NCBI GenBank assembly: GCA_902586905.1
Contig: CACIJH010000009.1
Location: forward strand, 1-48,392
Length of the DNA: 48,392 nt
Reading direction: 5' to 3'
From: an uncultured Bacteroidota bacterium
GTDB taxonomy: Bacteria; Bacteroidota; Bacteroidia; Flavobacteriales; Flavobacteriaceae
Below, piece by piece: positions 1-9,659 of the stretch. The first letter of the stretch is position 1, and every line of letters starts with the position of its first letter. The notes beneath the pieces are model-generated. The model ran no database searches. It worked only from the letters and a program-made list of their open reading frames with translations, and was not told the DNA's origin. The position numbers were made by a program, and so were the translations under genes.

Positions 1-1
1 G

Positions 2-628
2 ATTCAACACCACGGAATCAATAGCTTATACTACGACCAATTGGTGAGTAGTATGACGCCATATATCATAGAAGAACGCCAAATGAATGTTGCCCAAATG
101 GATGTTTTCTCGCGATTAATGATGGATCGCATCATTTTTTTGGGAACAGCCATCAACGATAGTGTTGCCAACATTATTCAGGCACAATTGCTGTTTTTGG
201 AAAGCACCGACAAAACCAAAGACATCCAAATCTATATCAACTCGCCTGGGGGAGGGGTATATGCTGGTTTAGGGATCTATGATACAATGCAGTTTATAGG
301 CCCTGACGTGGCAACGATTTGTACTGGAATTGCTGCTTCTATGGCTGCTGTACTGCTATGTGCTGGTGCAGATGGAAAACGATCGGGACTCACACATTCG
401 CGCGTGATGATTCACCAACCTTTGGGTGGGGCGCAAGGTCAGGCATCGGACATTGAAATTACAGCTCGTGAGATTTTAAAACTCAAAAAAGAACTATACG
501 AAATTATTGCCAATCATTCTGGTCAAAAATACGACAAGGTCTATGAAGACTCTGATAGAGATTACTGGATGAAGGCTCCCGAAGCAAAGAAATATGGAAT
601 GATAGACGAAGTTCTAGTCAGAAATTAA
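2..628 (+). CDS. clpP: ATP-dependent Clp protease proteolytic subunit ClpP (5' partial)
   Basis: Serine peptidase subunit of the cytoplasmic ClpXP protease, which degrades unfolded and tagged proteins fed in by ClpX. The frame is open from base 2 and encodes a family-typical N-terminus ([10 protein letters not shown], then [15 protein letters not shown]), so the true start lies upstream of the window. TTG at 41 and ATG at 53 are unlikely starts. Counting from base 41, the catalytic triad is Ser100 (GIAASMAA), His125 (MIHQPLGG) and Asp174 (DRDYWM); the spacing matches the E. coli triad. The C-terminal end is complete. clpX follows after only 4 bases, so the two are very likely one transcript. 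Family assignment is near certain. Confidence 0.97.
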   Translation: MQHHGINSLYYDQLVSSMTPYIIEERQMNVAQMDVFSRLMMDRIIFLGTAINDSVANIIQAQLLFLESTDKTKDIQIYINSPGGGVYAGLGIYDTMQFIGPDVATICTGIAASMAAVLLCAGADGKRSGLTHSRVMIHQPLGGAQGQASDIEITAREILKLKKELYEIIANHSGQKYDKVYEDSDRDYWMKAPEAKKYGMIDEVLVRN

Positions 629-632
629 ACCC

Positions 633-1862
633 ATGGAAAACAAAGAACTTACCTGCTCCTTTTGTGGAAAAAAGAAAGACGATACGAACCTATTAATTGC
701 AGGTTTGGATGCGCATATTTGCGATCGCTGTATCGAACAAGCCAATGGCATTATTCTCGAGGAATCAACACACAAAGTCGTTGAGGCCAATAGAGACGAT
801 ATTTCTCTGGGCAACCCCAAGCAAATCAAACTATTTTTGGATGATTATGTGATTGGTCAGGACTACACCAAAAAGGTGATGTCTGTGGCTGTTTACAATC
901 ATTACAAACGTTTGCTTCAGCCAAAAGGCGATGTTGAAATCCAAAAGAGTAATGTGCTGATGGTTGGAGAAACTGGAACAGGGAAAACACTGATTGCCAA
1001 AACGATAGCAAAAATGCTCAATGTTCCCTTGGCGATAGTCGATGCTACTGTTTTGACTGAAGCAGGTTATGTTGGAGAGGATGTGGAGAGTATTCTCACT
1101 CGACTTCTTCAGGCAGCTGACTACGACCAAAGCAAAGCTGAAAAAGGCATTGTATTTATCGATGAAATTGATAAGATTGCTCGCAAAAGCGACAACCCAT
1201 CCATCACACGTGACGTGTCTGGAGAAGGGGTACAGCAAGCATTGTTGAAGTTGTTGGAAGGGACTGTTGTCAATGTGCCGCCAAAAGGGGGTAGGAAACA
1301 CCCCGATCAGAAATTCATTGAAATCAATACAGAGCACATCTTGTTTGTTGCAGGTGGTGCTTTTGATGGCATTGAAAAACATATTTCCAAAAGGCTCAAT
1401 ATGCAGTCTGTTGGCTATAGTGCTGCCAAAGAAGGGGATCATTATGATGCATCAAACAACTTGCTCTCCTATCTTGTTCCATCAGATTTAAAGGCGTTTG
1501 GATTGATTCCTGAAATTATTGGGCGTTTGCCAGTGTTGACGCACATGGATTCTTTAGACGAAAAAGCTTTACGAGCGATTTTGACAGAACCAAAAAATGC
1601 AATTATCAAACAGTATGTTGCCCTTTTTGCTTTAGATGAAATTGATTTTAGTATTTCAGATGGAGCACTCGACTTTATTGTTGAAAAAGCAGTGGAGTAT
1701 AAGTTGGGTGCACGTGGGTTGCGTTCTCTTTGTGAGGCTGTACTCACAGATGCGATGTTTGAACTTCCAGGGTCTAGCGAGAAGGAATTTCGAGTGTCCA
1801 AAACCTATGCTGTCAACAAGCTCAACAAGTCAAAACTGCAAGCACTGAAGGCGGTTTCCTAA
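633..1862 (+). CDS. clpX: ATP-dependent Clp protease ATPase subunit ClpX
   Basis: AAA+ unfoldase that recognises substrates and threads them into ClpP. The 409-residue protein has the N-terminal zinc-binding domain with Cys8, Cys11, Cys30 and Cys33, Walker A GETGTGKT at about 112-119, the GYVG pore loop near 145, Walker B with Asp177-Glu178 ([11 protein letters not shown]), and the sensor/arginine-finger region including [14 protein letters not shown]. The ClpP-docking loop position carries VGY rather than the IGF of E. coli ClpX; from memory this is the usual form in flavobacteria. It starts 4 bases after clpP, and its stop overlaps the stop of the convergent GH3 gene by 4 bases, so no separate terminator fits between them. 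Confidence 0.97.
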   Translation: MENKELTCSFCGKKKDDTNLLIAGLDAHICDRCIEQANGIILEESTHKVVEANRDDISLGNPKQIKLFLDDYVIGQDYTKKVMSVAVYNHYKRLLQPKGDVEIQKSNVLMVGETGTGKTLIAKTIAKMLNVPLAIVDATVLTEAGYVGEDVESILTRLLQAADYDQSKAEKGIVFIDEIDKIARKSDNPSITRDVSGEGVQQALLKLLEGTVVNVPPKGGRKHPDQKFIEINTEHILFVAGGAFDGIEKHISKRLNMQSVGYSAAKEGDHYDASNNLLSYLVPSDLKAFGLIPEIIGRLPVLTHMDSLDEKALRAILTEPKNAIIKQYVALFALDEIDFSISDGALDFIVEKAVEYKLGARGLRSLCEAVLTDAMFELPGSSEKEFRVSKTYAVNKLNKSKLQALKAVS

Positions 1863-3373
1863 CGATTCATTTCAAGTAAAACATCAATAAACTCACGACT
1901 GTTGGACAGACGAGGAATTTTATTTTGCCCTCCGAGTTTGTTTCTTTCCTTTAACCAGTCATGAAATAGATTGGCTCTACCAACATGAATTTCAAGAGGA
2001 TCAAGGGTCATGTTTTTGTAACGCTTGGCTTCATAGTCAGAATTCAACTCTTGCAATCGAGCATCAAGATCATTCATGAATTGATCAATATTTTTAGGAG
2101 GTGATTTGAATTCCACGATCCACTCGTGTTTTCCTTTGCTTTTTCCATCCATAAATACAGGCCCCGCAGTAAAGTCAATCACTGCTGTTTGATGCACTTT
2201 GCACACATCAGCCAAAGCAGTTTCAGCATTTTCAATAACCAGTTCTTCTCCAAAAACATTGATGTGGTGCTTGGTTCGTCCAGTAATTCTAAATCGATAA
2301 GGACTTGTTGAGGTAAAGCGAATGGTGTCTCCAATTTGATAGCGCCACAAGCCTGCATTGGTACTGATCACCACTGCATAGTTTTTATCCTTTTCGACTT
2401 CTGCCAAACGAACCACTTTTTGAGTTGGCAAACCATATGTGTCCATGGGTATAAATTCATAAAAAATACCATAATCAAGCATCAACAATAGCTCATCAAA
2501 ATTGTTTTGATCTTGAATACCAAAGAAGCCTTCAGATGCATTGTAGATTTCATAGTATTTGAAATCATTGGTTGGAAAAATAGACTCATATTCGTTTCGA
2601 TAGGGATTAAAACTCACACCCCCGTGGAAATACACTTCAGCGTTGGGCCATAATTCCAAAAGATTATGCTTTCCTGTTTGTTCTTGAATTTTTTTCAAAA
2701 GGACAAGCATCCACGATGGGACTCCTGCAAGTGAAGTGACATCTTCACTGATACAAGCATTGATGATGGCTTTCATTTTGGTTTCCCATTCGTCCATCAT
2801 TGAGACCTTATGGCTGGGTGTGCTCACAATTTCTGCCCAAAGGGGTAAATTTTCGATAATAATTGCAGATAAGTCTCCAAAGTAAGTATTGTTTTCTTCA
2901 TAAAGGGACTTACTTCCACCAAGTCGTAATGCCTTTCCTTGAAAGAGCTGGGAGTTGGGATTGTTGTTGAAATACAAGCTCAACATGTCTTTTCCAGCCT
3001 TAAAATGACACTCGTTTAGGGCTTCATTTGAGACAGGGATAAACTTGCTTTTTGCATTGGTCGTACCACTCGATTTGGCAAACCATTTGATGGATGTTGG
3101 CCAAAATAGATTTTGCTCTCCTTTGCGTGTTCGAGCGATGAGTTCTGCCAAATCTTCATAGGTTGAAATGGGCACTTGATCTGCAAATCGCTCATAGGAT
3201 TTGATCGATGAAAATCCATATTCTTTTCCAAACCAAGTATTTTTAGCCTGATCGACAAGCTTGGTTAATAACTCGCTTTGTACTTCGTTGGGGTATTTGA
3301 GAAACAACTCAATTTGATGCACCCTCTTTTTGAGAAACCAAGACAATACAGAATGAAGCAAAGGGATGGGCAT
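1859..3373 (-). CDS. GH3 family acyl-adenylating protein
   Basis: A 504-residue member of the GH3 (auxin-responsive promoter) family, in the ANL adenylate-forming superfamily. Plant members conjugate hormones to amino acids; the substrate in Bacteroidota is not known to me. Visible signatures are the N-terminal [17 protein letters not shown], the nucleotide-binding [13 protein letters not shown], the central [12 protein letters not shown], and [14 protein letters not shown] followed by [18 protein letters not shown]. The open frame extends 25 codons upstream to 3448, but the family-typical start is the ATG at 3373; the longer version would overlap the divergent gene. A TATTTTTG -7 box lies 20 bases upstream. 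No signal peptide, so cytoplasmic. Confidence 0.9.
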   Translation of the reverse strand: MPIPLLHSVLSWFLKKRVHQIELFLKYPNEVQSELLTKLVDQAKNTWFGKEYGFSSIKSYERFADQVPISTYEDLAELIARTRKGEQNLFWPTSIKWFAKSSGTTNAKSKFIPVSNEALNECHFKAGKDMLSLYFNNNPNSQLFQGKALRLGGSKSLYEENNTYFGDLSAIIIENLPLWAEIVSTPSHKVSMMDEWETKMKAIINACISEDVTSLAGVPSWMLVLLKKIQEQTGKHNLLELWPNAEVYFHGGVSFNPYRNEYESIFPTNDFKYYEIYNASEGFFGIQDQNNFDELLLMLDYGIFYEFIPMDTYGLPTQKVVRLAEVEKDKNYAVVISTNAGLWRYQIGDTIRFTSTSPYRFRITGRTKHHINVFGEELVIENAETALADVCKVHQTAVIDFTAGPVFMDGKSKGKHEWIVEFKSPPKNIDQFMNDLDARLQELNSDYEAKRYKNMTLDPLEIHVGRANLFHDWLKERNKLGGQNKIPRLSNSREFIDVLLEMNR

Positions 3374-3392
3374 AAATAGAGTATATTTATGA

Positions 3393-3400
3393 CAAAAATA
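3393..3400 (-). promoter_or_regulatory. -7 promoter box for the GH3 gene
   Basis: On the minus strand this reads TATTTTTG, a perfect match to the Bacteroidota -7 consensus TAnnTTTG, 20 bases upstream of the ATG at 3373. No clear TTG -33 element is seen. It lies in the short divergent gap before the DUF2797 gene. Confidence 0.45.
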
Positions 3401-3411
3401 ACGAAAAAAGG

Positions 3412-4212
3412 ATGATGTTAGAGGGCCCTTTGCGAAAGATGAGAACACAAATCAACGATCCAATTGATTACTACATGACGTTTCCGTCGGTTTTTGTTCG
3501 TGTCAATGATCTTATCGGAAAATCACTTTCCTTTACCCATACAGGATTCTCTTGTATGAGTTGTGGGATCGATCAACCTATTTTCAGACAAGGTTTTTGC
3601 AAGTCCTGTTTTTTTGAAATACCTAGTGCTGGTGATTGGATCATGCGTCCAGAACTCAGTCAGGCGCACCTGGATATTGAGGATCGTGATTTGGCCTATG
3701 AAAAAAAAGTACAATTACAACCACACATTGTATATCTAGCTGTATCGAGTGGTTTAAAAGTGGGCGTTACACGAAAAACACAAGTACCCACTCGTTGGAT
3801 TGATCAGGGTGCTCATCAAACGATTCCGATTGTGGAGGTGCCAAATCGTTACTTGGCTGGGATTACAGAAGTTGCTCTCAAGTCTCACTACAATGACAAA
3901 ACCAATTGGCGTCTGATGTTGACACAAAAACCAGAACGCCTTGATCTTGAAGCGGAAAGAAAACGGGCTTTGTCATACCTTCCAAACGAAGTCAAGGACT
4001 ATGCCAGTAGTGTATTACAAGAGAAAACAATGTCGCTGCATTTTCCACTGCAAACGCCACCCACAGCAGTAAAAAGCATAAATCTGACAAAACTGAAACA
4101 ATTTTCAGCTACTTTGGAGGGAGTGAAGGGTCAATATCTTATTTTTTCAGATCAACAAGTGATGAATGTACGTGGGCATGAGGGTGTTTGTGTATCCCTG
4201 ACAGTGACTTAG
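3412..4212 (+). CDS. DUF2797 family protein
   Basis: A 266-residue protein of the DUF2797 family, function unknown to me. It starts MMLEGPLRKMRTQINDPIDY, typical of the family, and carries a probable zinc site made of CMSCG (near residue 45) and CKSCF (near residue 63). The middle part (HIVYLAVSSGLKVGVTRKTQVPTRWIDQGA) looks like a GIY-YIG-like nuclease fold core, which is only a resemblance. No signal peptide. It is transcribed divergently from the GH3 gene with about 38 bases between starts, and its stop overlaps the convergent serine hydrolase by 4 bases. The codon at 3415 is an equally possible start. Confidence 0.85.
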   Translation: MMLEGPLRKMRTQINDPIDYYMTFPSVFVRVNDLIGKSLSFTHTGFSCMSCGIDQPIFRQGFCKSCFFEIPSAGDWIMRPELSQAHLDIEDRDLAYEKKVQLQPHIVYLAVSSGLKVGVTRKTQVPTRWIDQGAHQTIPIVEVPNRYLAGITEVALKSHYNDKTNWRLMLTQKPERLDLEAERKRALSYLPNEVKDYASSVLQEKTMSLHFPLQTPPTAVKSINLTKLKQFSATLEGVKGQYLIFSDQQVMNVRGHEGVCVSLTVT

Positions 4213-5441
4213 TCCAAGGCTTTGTAGGTATAGTTTTGAAAGGGGGAAGCAATGTTATTCCCGCCAGGCATTTGCTGGGTAAGTGTAATGCCAATTGCCT
4301 TTTTCTCTGGATCAATAAAAAAATAAGTACTAAAATATCCACTCCATTGTAGTTGCCCAACCCCACCTGGACGATCCATTTTATCGGGATTCAAAATAAC
4401 AGAAAACCCAAAGCCAAAGCCAGCTCCTCGCTCATTGTATAGATTTTGTGTGTGATTGGTCCTTATATTTTTGACAGTCTCAGCTTTGAGAATTCGTGTT
4501 CCCTTCCAAGACCCATTGTGGAGGATCATTAGACAAAATTTGGCATAATCATCAGCTGTAGAAAAAAGACCATGCGTACCTCCAAAAACAGTATTTCCAG
4601 TTGTTGGAACTTGATGTTTATGACGCATGATTTTATTGTTTTCATCGCGACTGTGAAGCTTCATCACCCTTTGCGATTGCAGTGCATTCAGGTTATAGCC
4701 AGTGTCATGCATTTCGAGAGGATCAAAGATATTTTTTGACAGGTAATCGGCAATAGATTCTTTGGTTACTCTTTCGAGAATGAGTGCCAATACATCTGCG
4801 CCAGCACTGTAGTACCACTCTGCCCCTGGCTGAGCCACGAGTGGAAAGGATAGTAAAGTCAATACCCTGTCTTTAACTGTATTGTGAAGACGATAGTTTA
4901 AGGTTTCGTCGTACAGCGCCTCGAACAGTTGTTGATCGAGCTTCGAATCTCCCAATCCATGAGACAATCCTGAGGTATGGGTAAGTAATTCGCGTATTGT
5001 AATGGATCGATTGATTTTTTGTGTAGGACTGTCCAATCCAAGATTTGGGTCAACAGCCACACGCAAGTATTTTGCCTCAGGGATATAGATTTCGATGGGG
5101 TCATTTAGGTTGATAAGACCACGTTCAACGAGCTGCATGATGGCAACACTCATAATGGGTTTGGTCATCGATTGGATATAGAAGATGCTATTGGGTTTTA
5201 ATGCTTTATCAGAAGAAACATCTTGATATCCCTGTGCTTGATGCCAAACCACACGATCGTTGACAATGAGAAGAGACTCAACTCCAGCAAGTGTTTTATT
5301 TGAAATAGAATTTTGGTAATGAGCATACAGGGAGTCTAATGCTCCTTGATTCAGGCCTTGGCTGTGGCCAACCACTGTGATGGTGAGCCATAGGACAGTT
5401 TGAATAAAGGTTGATCGGAATTTATAATTTGATTTCTTCAT
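4209..5441 (-). CDS. serine hydrolase, class C beta-lactamase/PBP-like family
   Basis: A 410-residue exported protein of the beta-lactamase-related (PF00144-type) serine hydrolases, which include esterases and D-amino peptidases as well as AmpC. An N-terminal signal segment (about residues 11-27) is followed by the catalytic SxxK motif SMTK within FYIQSMTKPIMSV, a Tyr-Ser-Ala motif (WYYSAGADVLALILERV) in the position of the YxN tyrosine, and a C-terminal WSGYFSTYFFIDP in place of the KTG-like motif. Most such proteins are not true beta-lactamases, so antibiotic resistance should not be inferred. It overlaps the upstream transporter gene by 20 bases, implying translational coupling as the last gene of the sppA operon. 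Confidence 0.88.
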   Translation of the reverse strand: MKKSNYKFRSTFIQTVLWLTITVVGHSQGLNQGALDSLYAHYQNSISNKTLAGVESLLIVNDRVVWHQAQGYQDVSSDKALKPNSIFYIQSMTKPIMSVAIMQLVERGLINLNDPIEIYIPEAKYLRVAVDPNLGLDSPTQKINRSITIRELLTHTSGLSHGLGDSKLDQQLFEALYDETLNYRLHNTVKDRVLTLLSFPLVAQPGAEWYYSAGADVLALILERVTKESIADYLSKNIFDPLEMHDTGYNLNALQSQRVMKLHSRDENNKIMRHKHQVPTTGNTVFGGTHGLFSTADDYAKFCLMILHNGSWKGTRILKAETVKNIRTNHTQNLYNERGAGFGFGFSVILNPDKMDRPGGVGQLQWSGYFSTYFFIDPEKKAIGITLTQQMPGGNNIASPFQNYTYKALD

Positions 5442-6123
5442 TGATGTCTAGTTTAAAATAGGAACGTATCCAATTGACACTCAGATACAGCAGCGGGGTA
5501 TCGATCAATGCAACGAGAATTTTAAACACAACACCAGAAATGAGTAGGCCTAAAAAAGCGTTCCAGGGCAATACGCCAAAGACACACAACAGTCCAACAA
5601 CTGTAAATGTATCGATAAATTGAGAGGCAAAAGTGGAGAAGTTATTTCGAAGCCATAAGTGTTTCCCTCTGGTCAAATTCTTCCAAAAATGATAGATACG
5701 GATATCGATAAACTGCGCAAAAAGATAAGCCATCATCGAAGCCAATACAGCAATGGGTGACAGTGCAAATACCTTTGTAAATGTTGCATCATCTATGGGT
5801 GAATTTGGGAGCGCAGGTACCACCCCAGCAACCAATAGGATTCCCATCGAAAAAAACGAAGCAAAGATACCAGCAATCACAACTCTGTTTGCAGCGCGTC
5901 TGCCAAAAATTTCAGAGATCAAATCAGTAACCAAAAAGGTAATTGGGTAGGGGAGAATGCCAACAGAAAGCTCAAACAATGAGTTGCCAAGGATTTCCCA
6001 ATCAAAAGGATACCAATAGAAAAACTTTTGAAAAATCAGGTTTGAAACCACCAACGAAGTGATGAACAACGCAGCTAGATATAGATAGAGTTTTTGTGCA
6101 GCAGCATGCCTTGATTTATCCAT
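5422..6123 (-). CDS. VUT family (YhhQ-like) queuosine precursor transporter
   Basis: A 233-residue inner-membrane protein with about six hydrophobic segments. It matches the VUT/DUF165 family whose E. coli member YhhQ imports queuosine precursors (preQ0/preQ1) for tRNA modification. Family landmarks are FPITF-like PYPITFLVTDLISEIFGRRAANRVV near residues 56-80, the MAYLFAQFIDIRIYHFWK helix and LRNNFSTFASQFIDTFTV. Its ATG shares one base with the sppA stop (TGATG), and its end overlaps the serine hydrolase start by 20 bases, so the three form one operon. The substrate is inferred from the family only; no queuosine biosynthesis gene is nearby. Confidence 0.9.
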   Translation of the reverse strand: MDKSRHAAAQKLYLYLAALFITSLVVSNLIFQKFFYWYPFDWEILGNSLFELSVGILPYPITFLVTDLISEIFGRRAANRVVIAGIFASFFSMGILLVAGVVPALPNSPIDDATFTKVFALSPIAVLASMMAYLFAQFIDIRIYHFWKNLTRGKHLWLRNNFSTFASQFIDTFTVVGLLCVFGVLPWNAFLGLLISGVVFKILVALIDTPLLYLSVNWIRSYFKLDINEEIKL

Positions 6124-7877
6124 CAGCGAATGTTGAGTTCAAAAGGAATCCGCGCTTGGATGTGGTCCATATGTGTTGTTTGTTTTGAAAATAACGATTG
6201 ATAGTACTCAAGGGATTTTCCGATTGCAGTTTGTCCAAAAGGGCTTGGCTGAAGAGATTCCAAAAAGGATTCGAAATCGTCACTTAATCTGGGGTAATTG
6301 GTTGTTTTGTACGCATCTGTTTCAGCCAATTTGGCGGCATATGCAACAGCATCTGCAAGACCTCCTAAGGAGTCAACCAAGCCAATGTTGTGAGCGTCAG
6401 TACCACTCCAAACACGTCCTTGAGCAATTTTGTCAACGTCTGCTACACTCATTTGTCTTCCCTCCGAAACACGTTCTAAAAAGGTGGAATACACACGCTT
6501 GATTTGTTGTTTGATTTCTTTTGTTGCTGAAGGTGTAAGAGACTTCATTGGGCTGTAAAGCATTGCATTTGGGTGGGTCATAACTTGTGATGCACGTACA
6601 CCCCAGTCTTCAGCCAAATCCTCAACCAAAGGGAGTACACCAAATACCCCTATCGATCCTGTGATTGTTGTGGGCTCAGCAAAGATATAATCGGCACCAG
6701 CAGCAATGTAATATCCACCAGATGCAGCAACATCACCCATCGAAATTACAACAGGTTTTTCTTGTTGTAAATTTTCAATTTCTTGATAGATCAATTCTGA
6801 TGCAAGAGAGCTTCCACCTGGGGAATTGATGCGAATGACGACACCTTTGGTGCGATCATGATTCTTGATTTTTTTTAAAGTCCTAATCAATAACTCTTGC
6901 CCAATTTGAAACTCACCACCTTCTCCATAAATGATTTCACCCTGTGCATAAACAACTGCAATGCGATCTTTCCCTTCACCCATTTGGGTGCTAACAGTTT
7001 GTTGATAATCTTCGATGTCTATCATATGGAGTTTATCATCCTCTTCGAGTTCCATTTTCGCTCTCAACAATTCTGTGTATTCGTTGCGTAGTAGTACATT
7101 GTCAACCACGCCGAGTTCCACTGCATTTGCAGATACCAATGCATCCAAGCTTGAAGCGATTTCATTGATTTTTTTGGGAGTCAGTGCTGTGCGTTCTTCA
7201 ATTTTAACAACCATTTCAGACCAGAAACTATCCAAAAGAGATTTGATTTGTTCTCGATTTTCATCACTCATTTCGTCTTGTAAAAAAGGCTCAACAGCAC
7301 TCTTGTAAGCACCACTTCGTATCACCTGCATTTCAATGCCAGTGATGTCTTGAAACTCTTTGAGATAAAGAACTTCAGATGCAAGTCCTGCGAGCTCAAC
7401 ACCCCCTTCAGGATGTACAAAAACAGAATCTGCCACAGAAGCCAAATAATAATCCTTTTGGGTAAAAAAGTCATGATAAGCATAAATAAATTTGCCAGAC
7501 TCTTTAAAGTCTGTTAGTGCATCACGAATGACTTGGGTTTGCGACATGCCAGATCGTAAAAAAGTATGCTCAATACTAATCCCCTCAATGCGATCATCGT
7601 CTTTCGCTGTCCGAATGGACGCCAAAATTTTATCTAAACCAACTGCTTCTGCGTCTAAATCAAAAGCTGCTTCAAATTCAAATTGTTTTGGGCTGCGATC
7701 AGTCACTGGTTTTTGGAGGCTGATGGTTAAAAGAGAATTTTCTTTTACACTGACTTCCTCAGCTGTGTCAATTGAAGAAGCGATACCAGCTAGTAGAATA
7801 AATAAAAAGACAAATGAGAGGACAATCGCAATGAATGTACCTAGAACAGAGGCAAGTAGATTTTTTAAAAACTGCAT
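6123..7877 (-). CDS. sppA: signal peptide peptidase SppA, 67K type
   Basis: Membrane-bound serine-lysine peptidase that degrades cleaved signal peptides. Using the ATG at 7877 the protein has 584 residues, an N-terminal membrane anchor (about 8-32) and two tandem ClpP-like domains. The catalytic Lys is Lys192 (IRSGAYKSAVEPF) in the N-terminal domain and the catalytic Ser is Ser386 (GDVAASGGYYIAAGA) in the C-terminal domain, the arrangement of the long E. coli type. The open frame runs upstream to 8126, but that extension is antisense to folK and lacks family resemblance, so it is excluded. It is the first gene of the sppA-VUT-hydrolase operon. Confidence 0.94.
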   Translation of the reverse strand: MQFLKNLLASVLGTFIAIVLSFVFLFILLAGIASSIDTAEEVSVKENSLLTISLQKPVTDRSPKQFEFEAAFDLDAEAVGLDKILASIRTAKDDDRIEGISIEHTFLRSGMSQTQVIRDALTDFKESGKFIYAYHDFFTQKDYYLASVADSVFVHPEGGVELAGLASEVLYLKEFQDITGIEMQVIRSGAYKSAVEPFLQDEMSDENREQIKSLLDSFWSEMVVKIEERTALTPKKINEIASSLDALVSANAVELGVVDNVLLRNEYTELLRAKMELEEDDKLHMIDIEDYQQTVSTQMGEGKDRIAVVYAQGEIIYGEGGEFQIGQELLIRTLKKIKNHDRTKGVVIRINSPGGSSLASELIYQEIENLQQEKPVVISMGDVAASGGYYIAAGADYIFAEPTTITGSIGVFGVLPLVEDLAEDWGVRASQVMTHPNAMLYSPMKSLTPSATKEIKQQIKRVYSTFLERVSEGRQMSVADVDKIAQGRVWSGTDAHNIGLVDSLGGLADAVAYAAKLAETDAYKTTNYPRLSDDFESFLESLQPSPFGQTAIGKSLEYYQSLFSKQTTHMDHIQARIPFELNIR

Positions 7878-7894
7878 ATGATGGGTTATTTGTA

Positions 7895-7902
7895 CAAATA
7901 TA
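7895..7902 (-). promoter_or_regulatory. -7 promoter box for sppA, within a palindrome
   Basis: The minus strand reads TATATTTG, matching TAnnTTTG, 17 bases upstream of the sppA ATG. It overlaps a perfect 14-bp palindrome TATTTGTACAAATA at 7887-7900, which could be an operator or chance in AT-rich DNA. Confidence 0.4.
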
Positions 7903-7942
7903 AGATGATTATGTTTTCTTTTACGACTTTTGTGTTGTGGAA

Positions 7943-9073
7943 ATGCAGAAGATATATATCGCATTGGGAAGCAACATGGGCGATCGCCTTGCCAATCTAC
8001 AACAAGCTGTTGATCGGATTGATGAGGAGATAGGGAAGGTTCTTCAGTGCGCATCAGTTTATGAAGTGCCTGCTGTGGGCTTTTCGGGAGCTGATTTCTT
8101 AAATACCTGTTTGGTGGCATTGTCATCTAAAACACCTGATTTGATTTTGGAAAATCTTCAAGCGATTGAAAGGGCATTGGGTCGCGAGAAGGCCTCAGAT
8201 GGCATGTACCACGATCGACCAATTGATCTCGACTTGATCATGGTTGATGACCAGGTCATCAACACAAGCACACTAACTGTACCACACCCTCGATTACATG
8301 AGCGAAGATTTGTACTGCAGCCTCTTTTTGAGATTGCACCCGAAAAAGCAGTGCCAAATCACGATCAAACCATTGCGCAGTTGTTTAAGAAATGTGATGA
8401 TCCTGCCGAGCTGTCTCTTTTGGGAGATGCGATTGAGCGACCAGCCATTCATTTTTTACGTCAATTCAATCGCATTTGTGTGGAGGGAACCATTGGTTGT
8501 GGGAAAACAAGCTTGGCAAAGCGAATAGCCGAGGACATTCATGCAAAACTCTTCTTAGAGCGATTTGCTGAAAACCCCTTTTTACCCAAATTTTATGACA
8601 ATGCCGAGCGTTATGCATTTCCATTAGAGATGTCGTTTTTAGCCGATCGATTTAAACAGCAACACGAACTTTCAGACCAGCCCAATTTATTTGATCAAGG
8701 GGTTGTGTCGGATTATGAAGTACATAAGTCTCTGATTTTTGCTCAGTTTACGCTACAACCTGATGAGTATTCACTCTATCGAACAATATTTTATAATATG
8801 ATGCGCGACATACAACAACCAGATTTATATATCCTACTCAAGCAAACAACCCCTAGATTATTGTCAAACATCAAAAATAGAGGACGTAGTTATGAGCGTT
8901 CCATTGATGCTGATTATTTGAACAAAGTTCGTCAGGGATATCAAGACTTTAAGCGCTCGCATCCAGATTGGAACATCGTAGAAATTGATTTGAGTGAACT
9001 CGATTTTGTGTCAAACGATAGGGATTATCATTTGATTATCGATCGACTTAAGACTGTTTTGACAACGAACTAA
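7943..9073 (+). CDS. folK: HPPK (FolK) fused to a deoxynucleoside kinase domain
   Basis: A 376-residue two-domain protein. Residues 1-155 are 6-hydroxymethyl-7,8-dihydropterin pyrophosphokinase of folate synthesis: IALGSNMGDRL at the start and the metal-binding DRPIDLDLI with Asp95 and Asp97. Residues 175-376 are a deoxynucleoside kinase: P-loop GTIGCGKTS at 182-190, RFAENPFLPKFY, the QGVVSDYEVHKSLIFAQ segment and IKNRGRSYERSID. The second domain would phosphorylate salvaged deoxynucleosides. To my knowledge this fusion is common in Flavobacteriia. I chose ATG 7943, which matches the family N-terminus; GTG at 7937 is the alternative. Its end overlaps the convergent SpoU gene by 26 bases. Confidence 0.92.
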   Translation: MQKIYIALGSNMGDRLANLQQAVDRIDEEIGKVLQCASVYEVPAVGFSGADFLNTCLVALSSKTPDLILENLQAIERALGREKASDGMYHDRPIDLDLIMVDDQVINTSTLTVPHPRLHERRFVLQPLFEIAPEKAVPNHDQTIAQLFKKCDDPAELSLLGDAIERPAIHFLRQFNRICVEGTIGCGKTSLAKRIAEDIHAKLFLERFAENPFLPKFYDNAERYAFPLEMSFLADRFKQQHELSDQPNLFDQGVVSDYEVHKSLIFAQFTLQPDEYSLYRTIFYNMMRDIQQPDLYILLKQTTPRLLSNIKNRGRSYERSIDADYLNKVRQGYQDFKRSHPDWNIVEIDLSELDFVSNDRDYHLIIDRLKTVLTTN

Positions 9074-9584
9074 ACAACTCCCAGACAACCAGTCCAACAC
9101 TCACTGAAACATTGAGCGAATGCTTGGTTCCTTCTTGTGGAATTTCTACCACTTCATTGGCAGCACTGACAATTTCTTGCGAAACCCCCTTTACCTCATG
9201 TCCAAATACCAAAGCATAGGTAGTATTGGGTTGAGGTGTAAAGTCCGACAAACTTGTGGATCCTTCTGCTTGCTCAATTGCCAAAACAACAACCCCTTTC
9301 GTTTTGAGCTGGTCAACAGCACCAGAGGTATTTTTGCAGTATTGCCATTGCACACTTTCAGTAGCACCCAAAGCAGTTTTACGAATGTCTTTGTGAGGAG
9401 GGGTAGCTGTGATTCCACAGAGAATGATTTCTTGTATGCGAAAAGCGTCAGCAGTGCGAAAAATCGAACCTACATTATGGGTACTCCTCACATTGTCCAA
9501 CACCAAAATTAAAGGTGTTTTGGGGGCGTTTTTAAATTCATCCACATCCAATCGATTGAGCTCTGCATTTTTGAGTTTGCGCAT
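9048..9584 (-). CDS. TrmH/SpoU family RNA 2'-O-methyltransferase
   Basis: A 178-residue SPOUT methyltransferase that uses S-adenosylmethionine to methylate a ribose 2'-OH in RNA. All three SpoU motifs are present: NVRSTHNVGSIFRTADAF (motif 1), YALVFGHEVKGVS (motif 2) and IPQEGTKHSLNVSVSVGLVVWE (motif 3, with the knot-forming segment). The size fits a short TrmH-like enzyme without an N-terminal substrate domain. Whether it targets tRNA or rRNA cannot be decided from sequence. It converges on folK and is divergent from mutS; a TATTTTTG box lies only 5 bases before the ATG, suggesting a very short leader. Confidence 0.92.
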   Translation of the reverse strand: MRKLKNAELNRLDVDEFKNAPKTPLILVLDNVRSTHNVGSIFRTADAFRIQEIILCGITATPPHKDIRKTALGATESVQWQYCKNTSGAVDQLKTKGVVVLAIEQAEGSTSLSDFTPQPNTTYALVFGHEVKGVSQEIVSAANEVVEIPQEGTKHSLNVSVSVGLVVWELFSSLSKQS

Positions 9585-9588
9585 GATT

Positions 9589-9596
9589 CAAAAATA
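9589..9596 (-). promoter_or_regulatory. -7 promoter box for the SpoU methyltransferase
   Basis: The minus strand reads TATTTTTG (TAnnTTTG match) immediately before the ATG at 9584. If used, the transcript would be nearly leaderless. No clear -33 TTG at the expected distance. Confidence 0.35.
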
Positions 9597-9659
9597 CAAC
9601 TTGATTGGCAAACCATTTTCCAAAGCAAATAAGTATTTTAGCAAGACAACTCAGAATAT

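Noticed and set aside
831-1442. 203-residue minus-strand open frame opposite clpX
   Set aside because: It lies wholly antisense to clpX, has no recognisable domain and has the composition expected of a shadow frame.
4209-5441. Antibiotic resistance beta-lactamase
   Set aside because: SxxK and Tyr motifs are shared with many esterases and peptidases; the KTG motif is not seen, so resistance is not supported.
7878-8126. N-terminal extension of sppA
   Set aside because: It is antisense to folK, and the membrane anchor typical of SppA starts at the ATG at 7877.
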